A DNA stretch of 64,000 bases from Stieleria bergensis (lineage in GTDB: Bacteria > Planctomycetota > Planctomycetia > Pirellulales > Pirellulaceae): contig CP036272.1 of NCBI GenBank assembly GCA_007745635.1, forward strand, positions 3,922,969 to 3,986,968, given 5' to 3'. Made by a program: the position numbers and the translations under genes. This document shows, piece after piece, positions 9,002-18,459 of this stretch (position 1 is the first letter of the stretch; each line of letters begins with the position of its first letter). A model generated the notes under the pieces. It saw nothing but the letters and a program-made list of their open reading frames with translations, was not told where the DNA came from and searched no databases.

Positions 9002-9458
9002 ACCTGTATCCTTCTGGTGATGTCGGAATCGCGATTGGGGGAATCAACTCTGCCGCATGTTTTAGCGACGAGATGTGTAAATCCTGTTAGCGATTGAATC
9101 GAACTCGCAGAAGAAAATCTCACATTCACAATCCACACTCTGGCCCTGAATCAGTTCTTCATCAAAGCAGATCATTCCCCGTCTCGGGCTGCCAGACCTT
9201 TCGCTCATCGATGACGAAAGGGTGAAGAAACGATGTGCAACCGAACCCGTTGACAGCGACGATCGCCGCACCTGCACGCGCGTTACGAACGTTCACGGAC
9301 GGTAAAGAAAGAGCGGGCCTTCAGGTTTCCCCTAGGCCCGCTGATGAAGAGGCATTGATGCGCCCCGCGAATCTCGTGGCAGATTCGCCCGGCTCACCGA
9401 ACACCAAATGATTCCGTCATGATCAATGCAGAACCCCAACGAGGTCCTGCATTCGGTT
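9002..9458. other. Intergenic region upstream of the lipid operon
   Basis: No convincing gene is present; a 71-codon minus-strand reading frame at 9062-9277 has no recognisable features. The region should hold the promoter of the plcP-btaA-btaB operon (minus strand) and holds a terminator for the outer-membrane barrel gene. Confidence 0.5.
9312..9342 (-). terminator. Intrinsic terminator of the BBP7-like gene
   Basis: A perfect nine-base inverted repeat (AGCGGGCCT / AGGCCCGCT) with a 13-base loop. Read on the minus strand it is followed by a pyrimidine-rich TCTTTCTTT tract. It lies about 115 bases after the stop codon of the barrel gene and upstream of the plcP-like gene, so it would also insulate the lipid operon. 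Confidence 0.65.
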
Positions 9459-11078
9459 CTACCAGTTGTATTCCAAACCGAACCGGAGACCGTGTAACAT
9501 CAAGCCTCCGTCGGCCTGCACACTCACGGCGTTGTTATTCACCGTCAGATACTGCGTTGGAATCTCGTCCACAGGCCTGGCGACACCGCAAACACTCAGC
9601 AAGCGGTAACCGACGGTCGCTGTCCAACAGGTGCACAGCTGATAAGCGGCCCCCACATTCAACTCGCCAATGGTGGCCAAACGAACGTCGGACGATTCAC
9701 CGACCACGTCCCCTGCACCGGCTCCCTGCAGAGTGGTGAATGCGGTGGCGGTTTCGTTACCAATGTTGTGAAAAACCGACACGTCATTGGCAAAGACGCC
9801 AAACTGGCCACCGATTTGCAGGGAAAGCCGGCAGCCAAGCTGATAGCTGATCTCCGAACCGAATTGGTATCCGTACAAGTCGTTGCGCGTTTCGAACTGA
9901 TAGAAAAGGTCCGTAGCTGAATAGCCCAAGTTCCCATCGACGTCCGCTGCGATTTGAAAGTTTTCATCCAGCTGGAAGTAACGCAAACCATGCCAAGAAC
10001 GCAGTCGCACACATCCATTGCAGGGTCGAGCCAGCGGGCCAAAAAGGCCTCCACACTGCCGTGCACAAGGATCGCAGCAGTTCGAATCACACTGGCCCTT
10101 GCCGCACCATCTCCGCAACGGACCACAGCAACCACCACAGGGATCGCAGCGTCCCAGACGACGTGCTCCGCCAAGACCAAAGCAACTCAGGTTGGCTTCG
10201 AACCCACGGATGCTGGTTTCATTCTCTGCACAAACATTCGCGGCATTGTTGCTGATGTCATCAAACACCGTGACAACTCCACCACCACGATCGATCGAGA
10301 CGTCACGCAGGACACTGAGTGGCACGACTAACCCAGCGCCACCGTTGGCGACATTGTGTTGCTGGTCCTCTGGGTCCCAGGCGAAGAACCGCATTCCAAG
10401 TGCATAGCGTCCGCAACACAGATAGCGGCCAACCGTTGCATCGTAGCCAACAAAATCGTAGCCGTTCACATCACCCGCGGTGGTCAGCGTGTCACCGCCA
10501 TCAGTCGCCAACAGCAGCGTTCCATCGCTACCGAGCGACTGCCAATAGGTCGCGCCAACACCACCAAACCAACGCCGAATGGGGGACGCAGTTGGCATCA
10601 GATTTTCTGTGCCATACGCAGTCACGTCCACCGTCGGCTCTACCACAAGAGGATCAGAGCTAGGCGGCTGGGCCACCTGGGGCTCCATCACAGACGGTGC
10701 CTGCACATAACCCGCGGAACTGGCCGGAGCGTCTAAGTAACCCTGATCGGGTGCCTGAGGTTTAGGGAGGCTGACGCCAACAGCATCACTTAAGGGAGCG
10801 ATCGCGATGCTGTTGGCGCCACCCGCACCCGTTGCTGGTGGGCGACTTAATGCAACGGGCTGATGACTGATTGATGATGGTGCGTTCTGTGGTGCCCAAG
10901 CATCTGGCCCCCAATGGGCTGGCGCATAGAAGCCTGGCAAGCGAGAACCGCTGTGGTTTTGCGCCGAGGCCACCGGCGACAGGATCAAGCAACAGATCCC
11001 CACCAGGGCGCAGGAGATGGCCGCTCGAAGGTGACAGGATGGAATCCGATCACGGTGGAAAGAGGGAACTAGTTGCAC
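9459..11078 (-). CDS. BBP7-like outer membrane beta-barrel protein
   Basis: A 539-residue exported protein. It starts with GTG at 11078, eight bases after an AAGGAG ribosome site. A basic n-region, a hydrophobic core and cleavage near ASAQ form the signal peptide. Residues about 40-150 are a Pro/Ala/Gln-rich linker. The rest alternates short strands with aromatic ends, as in planctomycete porin-like barrels: a GVGATYWQSLG start strand, a Cys/Gly-rich loop cluster in the middle (about 300-345, many CDPCGG-type pairs), WHGLRYFQLDENF, and a final RFGLEYNW that fits a C-terminal barrel strand with an aromatic end. Function is probably structural or porin; no substrate is indicated. The Cys-rich insertion is unusual for a barrel and could be disulfide-bonded in a surface loop. 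Confidence 0.7.
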   Translation of the reverse strand: MQLVPSFHRDRIPSCHLRAAISCALVGICCLILSPVASAQNHSGSRLPGFYAPAHWGPDAWAPQNAPSSISHQPVALSRPPATGAGGANSIAIAPLSDAVGVSLPKPQAPDQGYLDAPASSAGYVQAPSVMEPQVAQPPSSDPLVVEPTVDVTAYGTENLMPTASPIRRWFGGVGATYWQSLGSDGTLLLATDGGDTLTTAGDVNGYDFVGYDATVGRYLCCGRYALGMRFFAWDPEDQQHNVANGGAGLVVPLSVLRDVSIDRGGGVVTVFDDISNNAANVCAENETSIRGFEANLSCFGLGGARRLGRCDPCGGCCGPLRRWCGKGQCDSNCCDPCARQCGGLFGPLARPCNGCVRLRSWHGLRYFQLDENFQIAADVDGNLGYSATDLFYQFETRNDLYGYQFGSEISYQLGCRLSLQIGGQFGVFANDVSVFHNIGNETATAFTTLQGAGAGDVVGESSDVRLATIGELNVGAAYQLCTCWTATVGYRLLSVCGVARPVDEIPTQYLTVNNNAVSVQADGGLMLHGLRFGLEYNW

Positions 11079-11364
11079 GGCTACGTCTCCTTACGGACCT
11101 TGCGCTTCATCGATCGTCTCAAGCCAGGAATTCAATCCTGGACCGATACTGGCCTGAGACGTCAAGATTGCCGACTGTGCGGATCATCCTGATCACAACA
11201 GTCGACATGAGATGATCGGACGTCTGACAACCCTCATCTCACTCAGGTGTAGAGTCCGGTATCGGCAACGCCGACTCAATGCGCCGCGCTCACTGTGGGA
11301 ATACCCTCAGCTTAAGTCGCCGTCCGCTGTTTAACCGTTCCATTCGGAACCATAGGAACACGGG
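11079..11364. other. Intergenic region
   Basis: Upstream region of the barrel gene on the minus strand. It contains the AAGGAG ribosome site for the GTG at 11078. No further element is recognised. Confidence 0.4.
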
Positions 11365-12294
11365 CTAGCCAAACAAGGTGACGGGATCGATGACGGTTGG
11401 TTCTGCGGAAAGTTTCTTCCAGTCAAATTGCGTGATCAAGTCACGTGCTGCGCAGGGTTCCTGGCGGTCAATCAATCCCAGCGAATACGCCGCCCAACCG
11501 ACCACCTGACTAGCACTGACCCCGTTTTCCCGATAGAAGCTTAAACGCGTGTCGCCATGCCGCTTGGCCAGACGCCGCCCATCGACGCCTAGGACCAATG
11601 GAACATGAGCGTAGGCGGGGGGATCCCAACCTAGCAACTGATGGATTTGCAACTGACGAAACGTACTGGCAACCAAATCATTGCCTCGAACAACGGTGTC
11701 TACGCCCTGCAAATGATCGTCAATAACAACCGCTAGCTGGTAACTGACTTGACCGGAGCGGGTGGTCATGGGAAAGTCCCCCAGTTCATCGGCGGGACAA
11801 CACCCCTGAGTTCCAAGCACACGGTCGTGGAACACAAGCTGCTGCTCGCTGGCTCGCAAACGCCAATAAGAGTCCTCGGCGCTGGCCTGCCTGCCATCTG
11901 GTGGTCGACAAATGCCTGGATAAATCGGCCCCTCTCCCCGAAAGCGACTTTCATGAGGCGCCGACAAAGCCTCCGCGATATCGTTGCGAGAACAAGCGCA
12001 GCGGTACGCCAAACCAGCGGTGGCGTCAGTCAATCGCTCTAGAATCTGCTGGTAGTGCTGCTGGTGCGACGACTGAATCACCGGCGCGCCGTGACATTCG
12101 ATTCCCAACCAAGCCAAATCATCAATCGCCTGCTGCACCGCCCAAGCCTTCACACGCGGCGAATCCAAGTCGTCGATGCGCAACAGCAACTCCTGACCGG
12201 CTTGCTGGGCGGCCCAATAAGCAATCAAGTGAGTCCGGGCGTTTCCCAGATGCTGGGCTCCGGTCGGCGAAGGTGCTAAACGTGATCGAGTCAA
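11365..12294 (-). CDS. gluQ: Glutamyl-Q tRNA(Asp) synthetase (GluQRS)
   Basis: A truncated glutamyl-tRNA synthetase paralogue of about 309 residues. GluQRS attaches glutamate to queuosine at position 34 of tRNA-Asp. The HIGH-type block sits at the N-terminus (LAPSPTGAQHLGNART), followed by RIDDLDSPR. A CAC motif and a later PGIC provide the zinc-site cysteines typical of GluQRS. The KMSKS loop appears as RLAKRHGD. The anticodon-binding domain of true GluRS is absent, which separates the two families. No ATG lies near the conserved start. A TTG at 12294 gives a family-like N-terminus, while a TTG at 12357 would add 21 residues of intergenic-looking sequence. Confidence 0.85.
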   Translation of the reverse strand: MTRSRLAPSPTGAQHLGNARTHLIAYWAAQQAGQELLLRIDDLDSPRVKAWAVQQAIDDLAWLGIECHGAPVIQSSHQQHYQQILERLTDATAGLAYRCACSRNDIAEALSAPHESRFRGEGPIYPGICRPPDGRQASAEDSYWRLRASEQQLVFHDRVLGTQGCCPADELGDFPMTTRSGQVSYQLAVVIDDHLQGVDTVVRGNDLVASTFRQLQIHQLLGWDPPAYAHVPLVLGVDGRRLAKRHGDTRLSFYRENGVSASQVVGWAAYSLGLIDRQEPCAARDLITQFDWKKLSAEPTVIDPVTLFG

Positions 12295-12428
12295 AGCAAT
12301 AAACCGCTGGTGTCGGTGATTCGAATCCAGATTCCCGCCAGCACTGGCGAGGCACAACGGGCGTCAAACGAATTGGCAGCCGTCCCAACAGGCAACCGCC
12401 GCCTCGCCAAATCCCCGTCCCCTTTTTT

Positions 12429-13502
12429 TTACATCATCCCTGCGTCACGCAACATCAGTTGCAAATCATCCCACGCGGCTTTCTTGGCACCGGTGTTCCG
12501 CAAAAGGTAAGCCGGATGATAGGTGACCAAGACCTTACTCGAGTGATAGCTGTGCAACCTGCCGCGCATCTTGCCAACGGACAGTTCGGAGTTCAGCAGC
12601 GACTGAGCCGCGATCAGCCCCAAGCAAACGATGTACTCGGGTTGCAACACATTGAGTTGCGTTTGCAGGTATTCACTGCACTGCTCGATCTCTGTGGCGG
12701 ATGGATTGCGATTCTGTGGTGGACGACACTTGATGGTGTTAAGGAGATAAACATCTTCGCGCGAGAGTCGACAGGCCTGGATCATCTTGGTCAGCAATTG
12801 GCCGGCGGGCCCTACAAAGGGAAGCCCTGCATGATCTTCGTCTTGTCCAGGAGCCTCTCCCAAGAAGACAAACCGAGGCGTGGGATTGCCGTCGCCGAAC
12901 ACCGTGTGCTTGCGACACTTGGCCAATACCGAGCAACGCTGGCAGGCGGCAACGGCCCCACTCAATTGATGCAAGATCTCAATGCGGTTCTCCGCTGCCA
13001 TCGACGGTTCGGTGTAGCTGCCCGCAATGCCGATCTCCGGCAAAGCCGATCCAGCGGCCGGCAAAGCCGGGAGCGTTTTCCGCTGCACCGTTTCTTGCTG
13101 GGCCGTTTCTTGCTGCACGGTTTCTTGCTGCACCGCTTCTTGCTGGGGCCTGGCCGTTGTCGGAGCGGTGCTGGCGGGCTGGTTTGGAGCCTGCGTAGCC
13201 GCTGAAGCCTGCGTAGCTGCCTCGATGGGATCAGCCGACGGGGCCTGCGGAGACGTTGGTTTGGCGAACTGGTCTGCCAAAACGGCGACTTCTGGCTCGC
13301 CGGCCGCTGGCAGAAACCGCACCCCCGACCGCTTCAAGTGGTCAGCAAAAGCGGCCAGCTGGAATTGCACGAGGCGTCCCTCCGGCGCCACCCCCGACTG
13401 GACCACTCTGGCGGATTGACCGTCAACAGACTGGGCGGGATCGCTGGCTTGGGTACTGGAGTCAGGAAATTCGGATTGCGAGGTGGGGATTTCTGCAGAC
13501 AT
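12429..13502 (-). CDS. Family 4 uracil-DNA glycosylase with long N-terminal extension
   Basis: A 357-residue DNA-repair enzyme that removes uracil from DNA. The catalytic domain is the C-terminal half: CQRCSVLAKC (first [4Fe-4S] cysteines), GEAPGQDEDHAGLPFVGPAG (water-activating loop), NTIKCRPPQNRNP (further Cys), and HPAYLLRN near the end. Residues 1-170 are not part of the family. They are Ala/Gln/Pro/Thr-rich and contain four tandem five-residue QQETV-type repeats encoded by a 15-bp repeat at 13087-13146. The extension is probably disordered. The ATG at 13502 is the only good start and is divergent from der. Confidence 0.9.
   Translation of the reverse strand: MSAEIPTSQSEFPDSSTQASDPAQSVDGQSARVVQSGVAPEGRLVQFQLAAFADHLKRSGVRFLPAAGEPEVAVLADQFAKPTSPQAPSADPIEAATQASAATQAPNQPASTAPTTARPQQEAVQQETVQQETAQQETVQRKTLPALPAAGSALPEIGIAGSYTEPSMAAENRIEILHQLSGAVAACQRCSVLAKCRKHTVFGDGNPTPRFVFLGEAPGQDEDHAGLPFVGPAGQLLTKMIQACRLSREDVYLLNTIKCRPPQNRNPSATEIEQCSEYLQTQLNVLQPEYIVCLGLIAAQSLLNSELSVGKMRGRLHSYHSSKVLVTYHPAYLLRNTGAKKAAWDDLQLMLRDAGMM
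13087..13146. repeat. In-frame 15-bp tandem repeat in the uracil-DNA glycosylase gene
   Basis: Four near-identical 15-bp units of the form ACCGTTTCTTGCTGG encode QQETV-like pentapeptides on the minus strand. The repeat keeps the reading frame and lies in the probably disordered N-terminal tail. Confidence 0.85.
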
Positions 13503-13612
13503 AGCACCATAAATACCACACGGGCTACTGCATTTGCACCGGTCGGCTTACATTGAACAGCAAAACACGTTCAAAAAGTTTTCCGCCCCAGTAACGCGAT
13601 TGTCAATCTCCC

Positions 13613-14965
13613 ATGCCTATCCCAAAAGTTGCCATCGTCGGTCGCCCCAACGTCGGCAAAAGCAGCCTTTTCAACTGGCTCGCCGGTCGCCGTCTGGCGA
13701 TTGTTGACGATTTCGAGGGTGTGACGCGAGACCGCATGACGACTCTGATTCGCGACGAAGACGAAGACTACGCCTTTGAATTGATTGACACCGGCGGTCT
13801 GGGAATCGATGACCCCGATGACCTGACGGCCGACGTGCGTCATCAGATCGAACTGGCGATCAATTCGGCGGATGTGATTCTGTTGGTCGTGGACGTGCAA
13901 ACCGGGCTGATGCCGCTGGACGAAATGGTCGCCGAGCGTTTACGGGGCTTGGATCGCCCTGTGATTCTTGTTGCCAATAAATCGGATCAACCGCACCAAG
14001 ACAACCTCGCCAGCGAATTTCATCGCTTCGGTCGTGGCATAATGATCACCGTCAGCACCACGCAAAACCGTAATCGATCGGACTTGCTGGAACTGATCGT
14101 CGAGCGATTGCCACCGAGTGACCAAACGGTTGCTGATCCATCGATGAAAGTCACCATCGTCGGTCGCCGTAATGTCGGCAAGAGCACGTTTGTCAACACA
14201 TTGGCAGAAACAGATCGAATGATCGTCAGCGAAGTCGCGGGAACCACGCGAGATAGCGTCGACGTTCACTTTGAGATCGACGGCCAGACCTTCATCGCCA
14301 TCGACACACCGGGGCTGAGAAAACGCAAAAGCCAACGAACCGACTTGGAATTCTACGGCATGCACCGCGCCCAGCGCAGCATCCGACGCGCCGATGTGGT
14401 GCTGATGTTTTTTGACGGCAATGAAAACGCCAGCAAGGTTGACAAGCAACTGATCGGTTACGTCATCGACAACTACAAACCCTGTATCTTTGTCGTCAAC
14501 AAGTGGGACTTGCTGAAAGACACGATGCCTACCGAACGCTGGGTCCGTTACTTACGGCGTCAGTTCCCAACGTTGGCCTATGCACCGATTGCCTTCATCA
14601 CGGGCCAAACAGGAAAGAACGTTAAAACGCTCCTGAACCACGCCACCATGCTTTACAAGCAGTCTCAAGAGCGCGTCTCCACCGGCCAACTGAATCGATT
14701 GCTACGCAGCGCGATCTCAGCGCACCAACCGCCGATGTATCAGAACCGCCGGCCAAAACTGTACTATGCAACACAAGTTGGAACGGAACCGCCAACCATC
14801 GTTGTCATGTGCAATGATCCCAAAGCCTTCGGCAATGATTATCGCCGCTATCTCTTAAGCGTCTTGCGTGACCACTTAAGCTTTGGAGAAGTCCCGATCA
14901 AAATGTACTTGGAAAAGCGGGGCCGCAATGATGACGAAGATGTCATCAACCGCAGAGACAACTGA
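13613..14965 (+). CDS. der: Ribosome biogenesis GTPase Der (EngA)
   Basis: A 450-residue essential GTPase for 50S subunit assembly. It has two tandem G domains, which is diagnostic: the first with GRPNVGKSS at the N-terminus, DTGG, and NKSD; the second with GRRNVGKST near residue 184, DTPG, and NKWD. A KH-like C-terminal domain follows (RRPKLYYATQVGTEPP, typical of Der). Length matches the family. The protein starts MPIPKVAIVG, so the start is firm. It is transcribed divergently from the uracil-DNA glycosylase gene and is convergent with the CPBP protease. Confidence 0.97.
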   Translation: MPIPKVAIVGRPNVGKSSLFNWLAGRRLAIVDDFEGVTRDRMTTLIRDEDEDYAFELIDTGGLGIDDPDDLTADVRHQIELAINSADVILLVVDVQTGLMPLDEMVAERLRGLDRPVILVANKSDQPHQDNLASEFHRFGRGIMITVSTTQNRNRSDLLELIVERLPPSDQTVADPSMKVTIVGRRNVGKSTFVNTLAETDRMIVSEVAGTTRDSVDVHFEIDGQTFIAIDTPGLRKRKSQRTDLEFYGMHRAQRSIRRADVVLMFFDGNENASKVDKQLIGYVIDNYKPCIFVVNKWDLLKDTMPTERWVRYLRRQFPTLAYAPIAFITGQTGKNVKTLLNHATMLYKQSQERVSTGQLNRLLRSAISAHQPPMYQNRRPKLYYATQVGTEPPTIVVMCNDPKAFGNDYRRYLLSVLRDHLSFGEVPIKMYLEKRGRNDDEDVINRRDN

Positions 14966-15009
14966 GCGACGCTGCCTTCCAATCCAAACGGCAACCAGCA
15001 TCCCTAACG

Positions 15010-16065
15010 CTACTCCACGCCTGCACCTATCTTGCTGAATTCCAGCAACAGCATGGTGCCGTTTAGCAACATGTGCACCACGATGCAAGGCGTCAATCGC
15101 CCCGTGCGTTGGTACAAGAATCCCAGTCCAACGGCCAAGAAGAAAAGCGGAATCGGAGCCCCGCCCTGGCCAAGGTGCAGCAGCGCAAAAACCAAACTGG
15201 AAACCAGAATGGGCCACCTTTTTGTAGGATTCCAAGCCCACATCGATTCACCCTGGGAATCGCTCCGCACGTCCACCCCAGGTACCGCCGGCAAGCCTTC
15301 TGCAGCAACCTGTAACCCGCCTTGCAACAGCATGCGAAACAGCAACTCTTCCAACACCGGTGTGACGATCGCCGCAGAGACGAACAGCAACAAGCTTATC
15401 TGCCAGTCGCTTTGCTGTTCCAATGTGTCCGTAACGGGGTGATGATAAGGGATCAATTGAGCCACGATCATGTTGATCACGATCACCGGTGCCAAGATCC
15501 AAACCGTGGCCACAGCCCCTCGCCGAATGTCCACCGTTTGAGGCATCACGCCCATGTCACGGAGGTTCGTGCGATAGAGAATCGCCATCAATCCCAACAC
15601 CAGCGTGATCGTCAACACACCGGCTAGGATCCCCATCACAATCACCGCAGGCTGAAGCACCGCAACGGGTTCGGCGGTTGATTCACCGCCAGCGGTTTCA
15701 TCAGTGTCTGGTTCAGTGTCTGGTTCAGTGTCTGGTTCAGTGTCTGAATTCACCGCGACGGCATCGGACTGCGAAGCCGCGGGGGTTGGTGCCACCGCAG
15801 CATCACTGGTGTTGGTTTGCCGCGCCGCCAGCGTCAAGAGCGATGTCAGCGTCAGCGAAACACCAAAGGCAAACACAAAGTCCACAAACGTCCAGCGCGG
15901 AGTCGACTGTGGCAGACGAGTGATCAATTCCGGTGATCGGTCACCGATCAAATTCCAGCGGCTGCGTCCCAGTAAATACTGAACCCAGAACACAAGTCCT
16001 AGCAGGACCGAAGAGAACACCAGCAGGGACAGCCCATAAAGAGCGAATTGGCAAAAGGTCTCCAA
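15010..16065 (-). CDS. CPBP family intramembrane protease
   Basis: A 351-residue multi-pass membrane protein of the CAAX-protease/bacteriocin-processing (Abi) family. The active-site motifs lie in the C-terminal half: EELLFRMLLQGG (EExxxR), FALLHLGQGG with the second His, and VVHMLLNGT. The N-terminal half has two membrane segments separated by an acidic linker with four TEPD repeats, encoded by a 12-bp tandem repeat at 15701-15748. The start is TTG at 16065, supported by AGGAG eight bases upstream. It begins 11 bases after pgsA ends, so the two are an operon. The substrate is unknown. Confidence 0.85.
   Translation of the reverse strand: METFCQFALYGLSLLVFSSVLLGLVFWVQYLLGRSRWNLIGDRSPELITRLPQSTPRWTFVDFVFAFGVSLTLTSLLTLAARQTNTSDAAVAPTPAASQSDAVAVNSDTEPDTEPDTEPDTDETAGGESTAEPVAVLQPAVIVMGILAGVLTITLVLGLMAILYRTNLRDMGVMPQTVDIRRGAVATVWILAPVIVINMIVAQLIPYHHPVTDTLEQQSDWQISLLLFVSAAIVTPVLEELLFRMLLQGGLQVAAEGLPAVPGVDVRSDSQGESMWAWNPTKRWPILVSSLVFALLHLGQGGAPIPLFFLAVGLGFLYQRTGRLTPCIVVHMLLNGTMLLLEFSKIGAGVE
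15701..15748. repeat. In-frame 12-bp tandem repeat in the CPBP protease gene
   Basis: Four copies of TCAGTGTCTGGT (the last one ending AA) encode TEPD repeats on the minus strand. They lie in a linker between membrane segments. Confidence 0.9.
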
Positions 16066-16076
16066 GCCAACGGCTC

Positions 16077-16724
16077 CTATTGATCGTCTTCGTTGTCGCC
16101 GCTTTGACCTGTGTGACTTCCTGCGGCATCATCGCCTGCAGGCACAGGTTCGGAAATCAGTTTGGCAGCACGAATCGTGTAGTCATAACCAGAGTAAACG
16201 GTCAATGCGATCGCCGCCCAAACAATGACTCGCGAGATCCAACTTAGCGATTCCGAATCGGGTTGCTGCAAGACGACAAGTGGTCCCACCACCGCGGCAC
16301 ACTGCAACACCATTTTCCACTTCCCCAGCCAACTGGCTGAAAAATCACCGCCCTTGCCTTCGACCATCCCGCGTAAACTAGTGACTAGCAATTCGCGTCC
16401 CACAACGACCGTGGCCATCCAAGACTGGATCAATGAACCTTCCAAACCAACCAAGGCAATGAAGGATCCACAGATAATGATTTTGTCTACAAACGGATCG
16501 AAGATCCGCCCAAACTTGGTCACTTGGCCATACTTTCGTGCCCAGTAGCCATCCATCCAATCGGTGGAAACGGCAATCAAAAAGACGATGGTCGCCGACA
16601 GAAAGTAGCCCAGTGGAACAAGCGCCATGACAGCGATTGCCATGCCAAACCGGATGCCGGTCAACGCATTGGGAACGTTGTAGATCGACGGAGGGCCCTG
16701 GGAAGGGGGGGAAGCTTGATTCAC
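16077..16724 (-). CDS. pgsA: CDP-diacylglycerol-glycerol-3-phosphate 3-phosphatidyltransferase
   Basis: A 215-residue membrane enzyme that makes phosphatidylglycerol phosphate from CDP-diacylglycerol and glycerol 3-phosphate, the committed step to phosphatidylglycerol and cardiolipin. The CDP-alcohol phosphotransferase motif, D-x2-DG-x2-AR-x8-G-x3-D-x3-D, is complete: DWMDGYWARKYGQ, then FGRIFDPFVDK. Several hydrophobic segments and a short acidic, Asp/Glu-rich tail follow. It starts with GTG at 16724, just before the NVPNALTGIRF motif typical of PgsA. Operon partner: the CPBP protease. Phosphatidylglycerol would be a natural substrate of the PlcP-type enzyme encoded 7 kb away. Confidence 0.92.
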   Translation of the reverse strand: MNQASPPSQGPPSIYNVPNALTGIRFGMAIAVMALVPLGYFLSATIVFLIAVSTDWMDGYWARKYGQVTKFGRIFDPFVDKIIICGSFIALVGLEGSLIQSWMATVVVGRELLVTSLRGMVEGKGGDFSASWLGKWKMVLQCAAVVGPLVVLQQPDSESLSWISRVIVWAAIALTVYSGYDYTIRAAKLISEPVPAGDDAAGSHTGQSGDNEDDQ

Positions 16725-17100
16725 GTCTTAGTCATTGATGTGGAAGGATATTCACACGAGCAACTATCGGGAGGGGTCTGGCGTGGCCAACCATAGGTTA
16801 CAGACCGAACAAACCCATACCCAAAGCCACGTTAGTGTAGGTTTTCAGGCCAAATTTTTATAGGCCTACTGAGAAACGAAACTCATGCGGCAAATCTTGT
16901 TACCCCAACTGGCAGCTCGACGCATCCCACTGGCATCAGCGGCGGCAAGTTCGCAGTCTGAAATCAACGGCCTGCCATCAACCGTCGCAGGGGTTTGCCT
17001 GCCTGAGTTGTTGTTTTCGGCGATCGACCACCAAGTTGTTGCAATAAAAACGTGCCGCCCACCTTGGCGCTTTCCAACAGACCGATTTCAATGACGCCTT
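16725..17100. other. Intergenic region between pgsA and the FabZ-like gene
   Basis: A divergent promoter region. I see no credible gene, tRNA or repeat in it. Confidence 0.4.
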
Positions 17101-17580
17101 ATGAGCATGCGAGAAATTGAAGCGGCGATCCCGCACCGACCACCCATGTTGCTGTTGGATCGAATCCTTCAACGCGACGAGAATTCGATCCGTTGCGAAA
17201 AACGCTTCTTCGATGATGAGTTTTTCTTCCAAGGACACTTCCCCGGGCAACCGATTGTGCCAGGCGTGATTCAGTGTGAATGCTGCCTGCAAGCGGGGGC
17301 TGTTTTGTTGCACCAGCGTCTGGCCGCACAGGCATCCGCTGATGACGAATCAGCCGCGCCCTCAGAAAATCTTGTCCCCGTCGCAACGCGGATGGACAAC
17401 GTCAAATTCAAAGCCATGGTTCACCCCGGTGATGTGGTTGAAATCAGCGTTGAATTGAAAGACCAAGTCAGCAATGCGTTCTTCATGACGGGAAAGGTCA
17501 AAGTCAACGGCAAGCTGGCCACACGATTGGACTTTGCCTGCAGTGTCGCTTCAGTGCCAACGTCCACTCCATCGCCGTAA
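17101..17580 (+). CDS. fabZ: 3-hydroxyacyl-ACP dehydratase FabZ-type
   Basis: A 159-residue hot-dog-fold protein. FabZ dehydrates 3-hydroxyacyl-ACP in fatty acid elongation. Visible motifs are IPHRPPMLLLDRI near residue 10, FFQGHFPGQPIVPGV (catalytic His in GHFPG) and a following Glu-containing helix (QCECCLQAGAVLL), where the catalytic acid sits. The later loop is longer than usual, with an acidic insert around residues 80-95. It is followed 60 bases later by the FabI-like gene, so the pair supplies two consecutive steps of type II fatty acid synthesis. Confidence 0.88.
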   Translation: MSMREIEAAIPHRPPMLLLDRILQRDENSIRCEKRFFDDEFFFQGHFPGQPIVPGVIQCECCLQAGAVLLHQRLAAQASADDESAAPSENLVPVATRMDNVKFKAMVHPGDVVEISVELKDQVSNAFFMTGKVKVNGKLATRLDFACSVASVPTSTPSP

Positions 17581-17640
17581 GGTCGCTCCGGGCGGGCGCT
17601 CGGATCAACCAGCACCTCCAACGGATCAACAAGTAGCATC

Positions 17641-18459
17641 GTGTCTGAGTTTGACTTTTTAGGGTTTCGCGGCAAGACGTTCTTGGTCATGGGAGTGGCC
17701 AATAAAAAGTCTGTCGCGTGGAATATTGCCAAGACCATTGAATCGGCCGGTGGCACGGTGCTTTACACCGTGCGCAGCGAGCAGCGAAAACAATCCACTG
17801 CCAAACTGTTGGCTGACCGTAAAGTGATTGTCTGTGACGTTCAGGAGCAGCAACAGATCGATGCACTCAGGCAATCGCTAAGCGATGACAACGTGCAGCT
17901 CGATGGGCTGGTGCACTCGATTGCCTTTGCTGATTATCCGGAAGGCATCCGCCCTTTCCACGAAACCACGCGGGCCCAGTTCTTACAAGCAGTGGACATC
18001 TCCGCTTATTCGCTGATCAATGTCTGCAACACCTTGAAAGATTGCTTCTCCCCCGAGGCGTCCGTCGTGACCATCGGGATCAGCACCACGCGCATGGCCA
18101 GCGAAAGCTATGGCTTCATGGCACCGATCAAAGCGGCGTTGGAATCATCGCTCGCGTTTTTAACCAAGTCGTTTAGCCGATTCAGCAAAGTCCGCTTCAA
18201 TGCTGTTGCAGCCGGATTGCTAAAAACGAGCGCCTCTGCCGGCATCCCGGGTTACGTGGATTCCTATCTTTATGCCGAACAGGTCATTCCACGCGGCGAA
18301 GCCGTGGCGACGTCCGAAGTGGCTGACACCGCGGCCTTTTTGCTTTCGCAGCGCAGCAGTGGCATCACCGCCCAAAGTGTCGTGGTCGATGCAGGCATGT
18401 CAATCAACTACTTTGACGCCAACGTGGTTGCCGCGGTGACCAACAGTCAAGTCGACTGA
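17641..18459 (+). CDS. fabI: Enoyl-ACP reductase (FabI-type short-chain dehydrogenase)
   Basis: A 272-residue SDR that reduces enoyl-ACP with NAD(P)H, the last step of each elongation cycle. The N-terminal nucleotide site is FabI-like ([16 protein letters not shown], not the classic GxxxGxG), followed by [12 protein letters not shown]. The active site Y-x6-K appears as [13 protein letters not shown], the spacing of FabI. The C-terminal region GIPGYVDSY...[14 protein letters not shown] also fits. The start is GTG at 17641, close before the conserved [13 protein letters not shown]. Downstream of fabZ in the same direction, probably co-transcribed. Confidence 0.88.
   Translation: MSEFDFLGFRGKTFLVMGVANKKSVAWNIAKTIESAGGTVLYTVRSEQRKQSTAKLLADRKVIVCDVQEQQQIDALRQSLSDDNVQLDGLVHSIAFADYPEGIRPFHETTRAQFLQAVDISAYSLINVCNTLKDCFSPEASVVTIGISTTRMASESYGFMAPIKAALESSLAFLTKSFSRFSKVRFNAVAAGLLKTSASAGIPGYVDSYLYAEQVIPRGEAVATSEVADTAAFLLSQRSSGITAQSVVVDAGMSINYFDANVVAAVTNSQVD

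Noticed and set aside
9062-9277. A 71-codon minus-strand frame between the barrel and plcP-like genes
   Set aside because: No family, no ribosome site, and it fills the expected promoter of the lipid operon.
9002-9300. Pho box for the lipid operon
   Set aside because: I looked for repeated CTGTCA/TTCACA-like units and found nothing convincing, so phosphate control stays inference.
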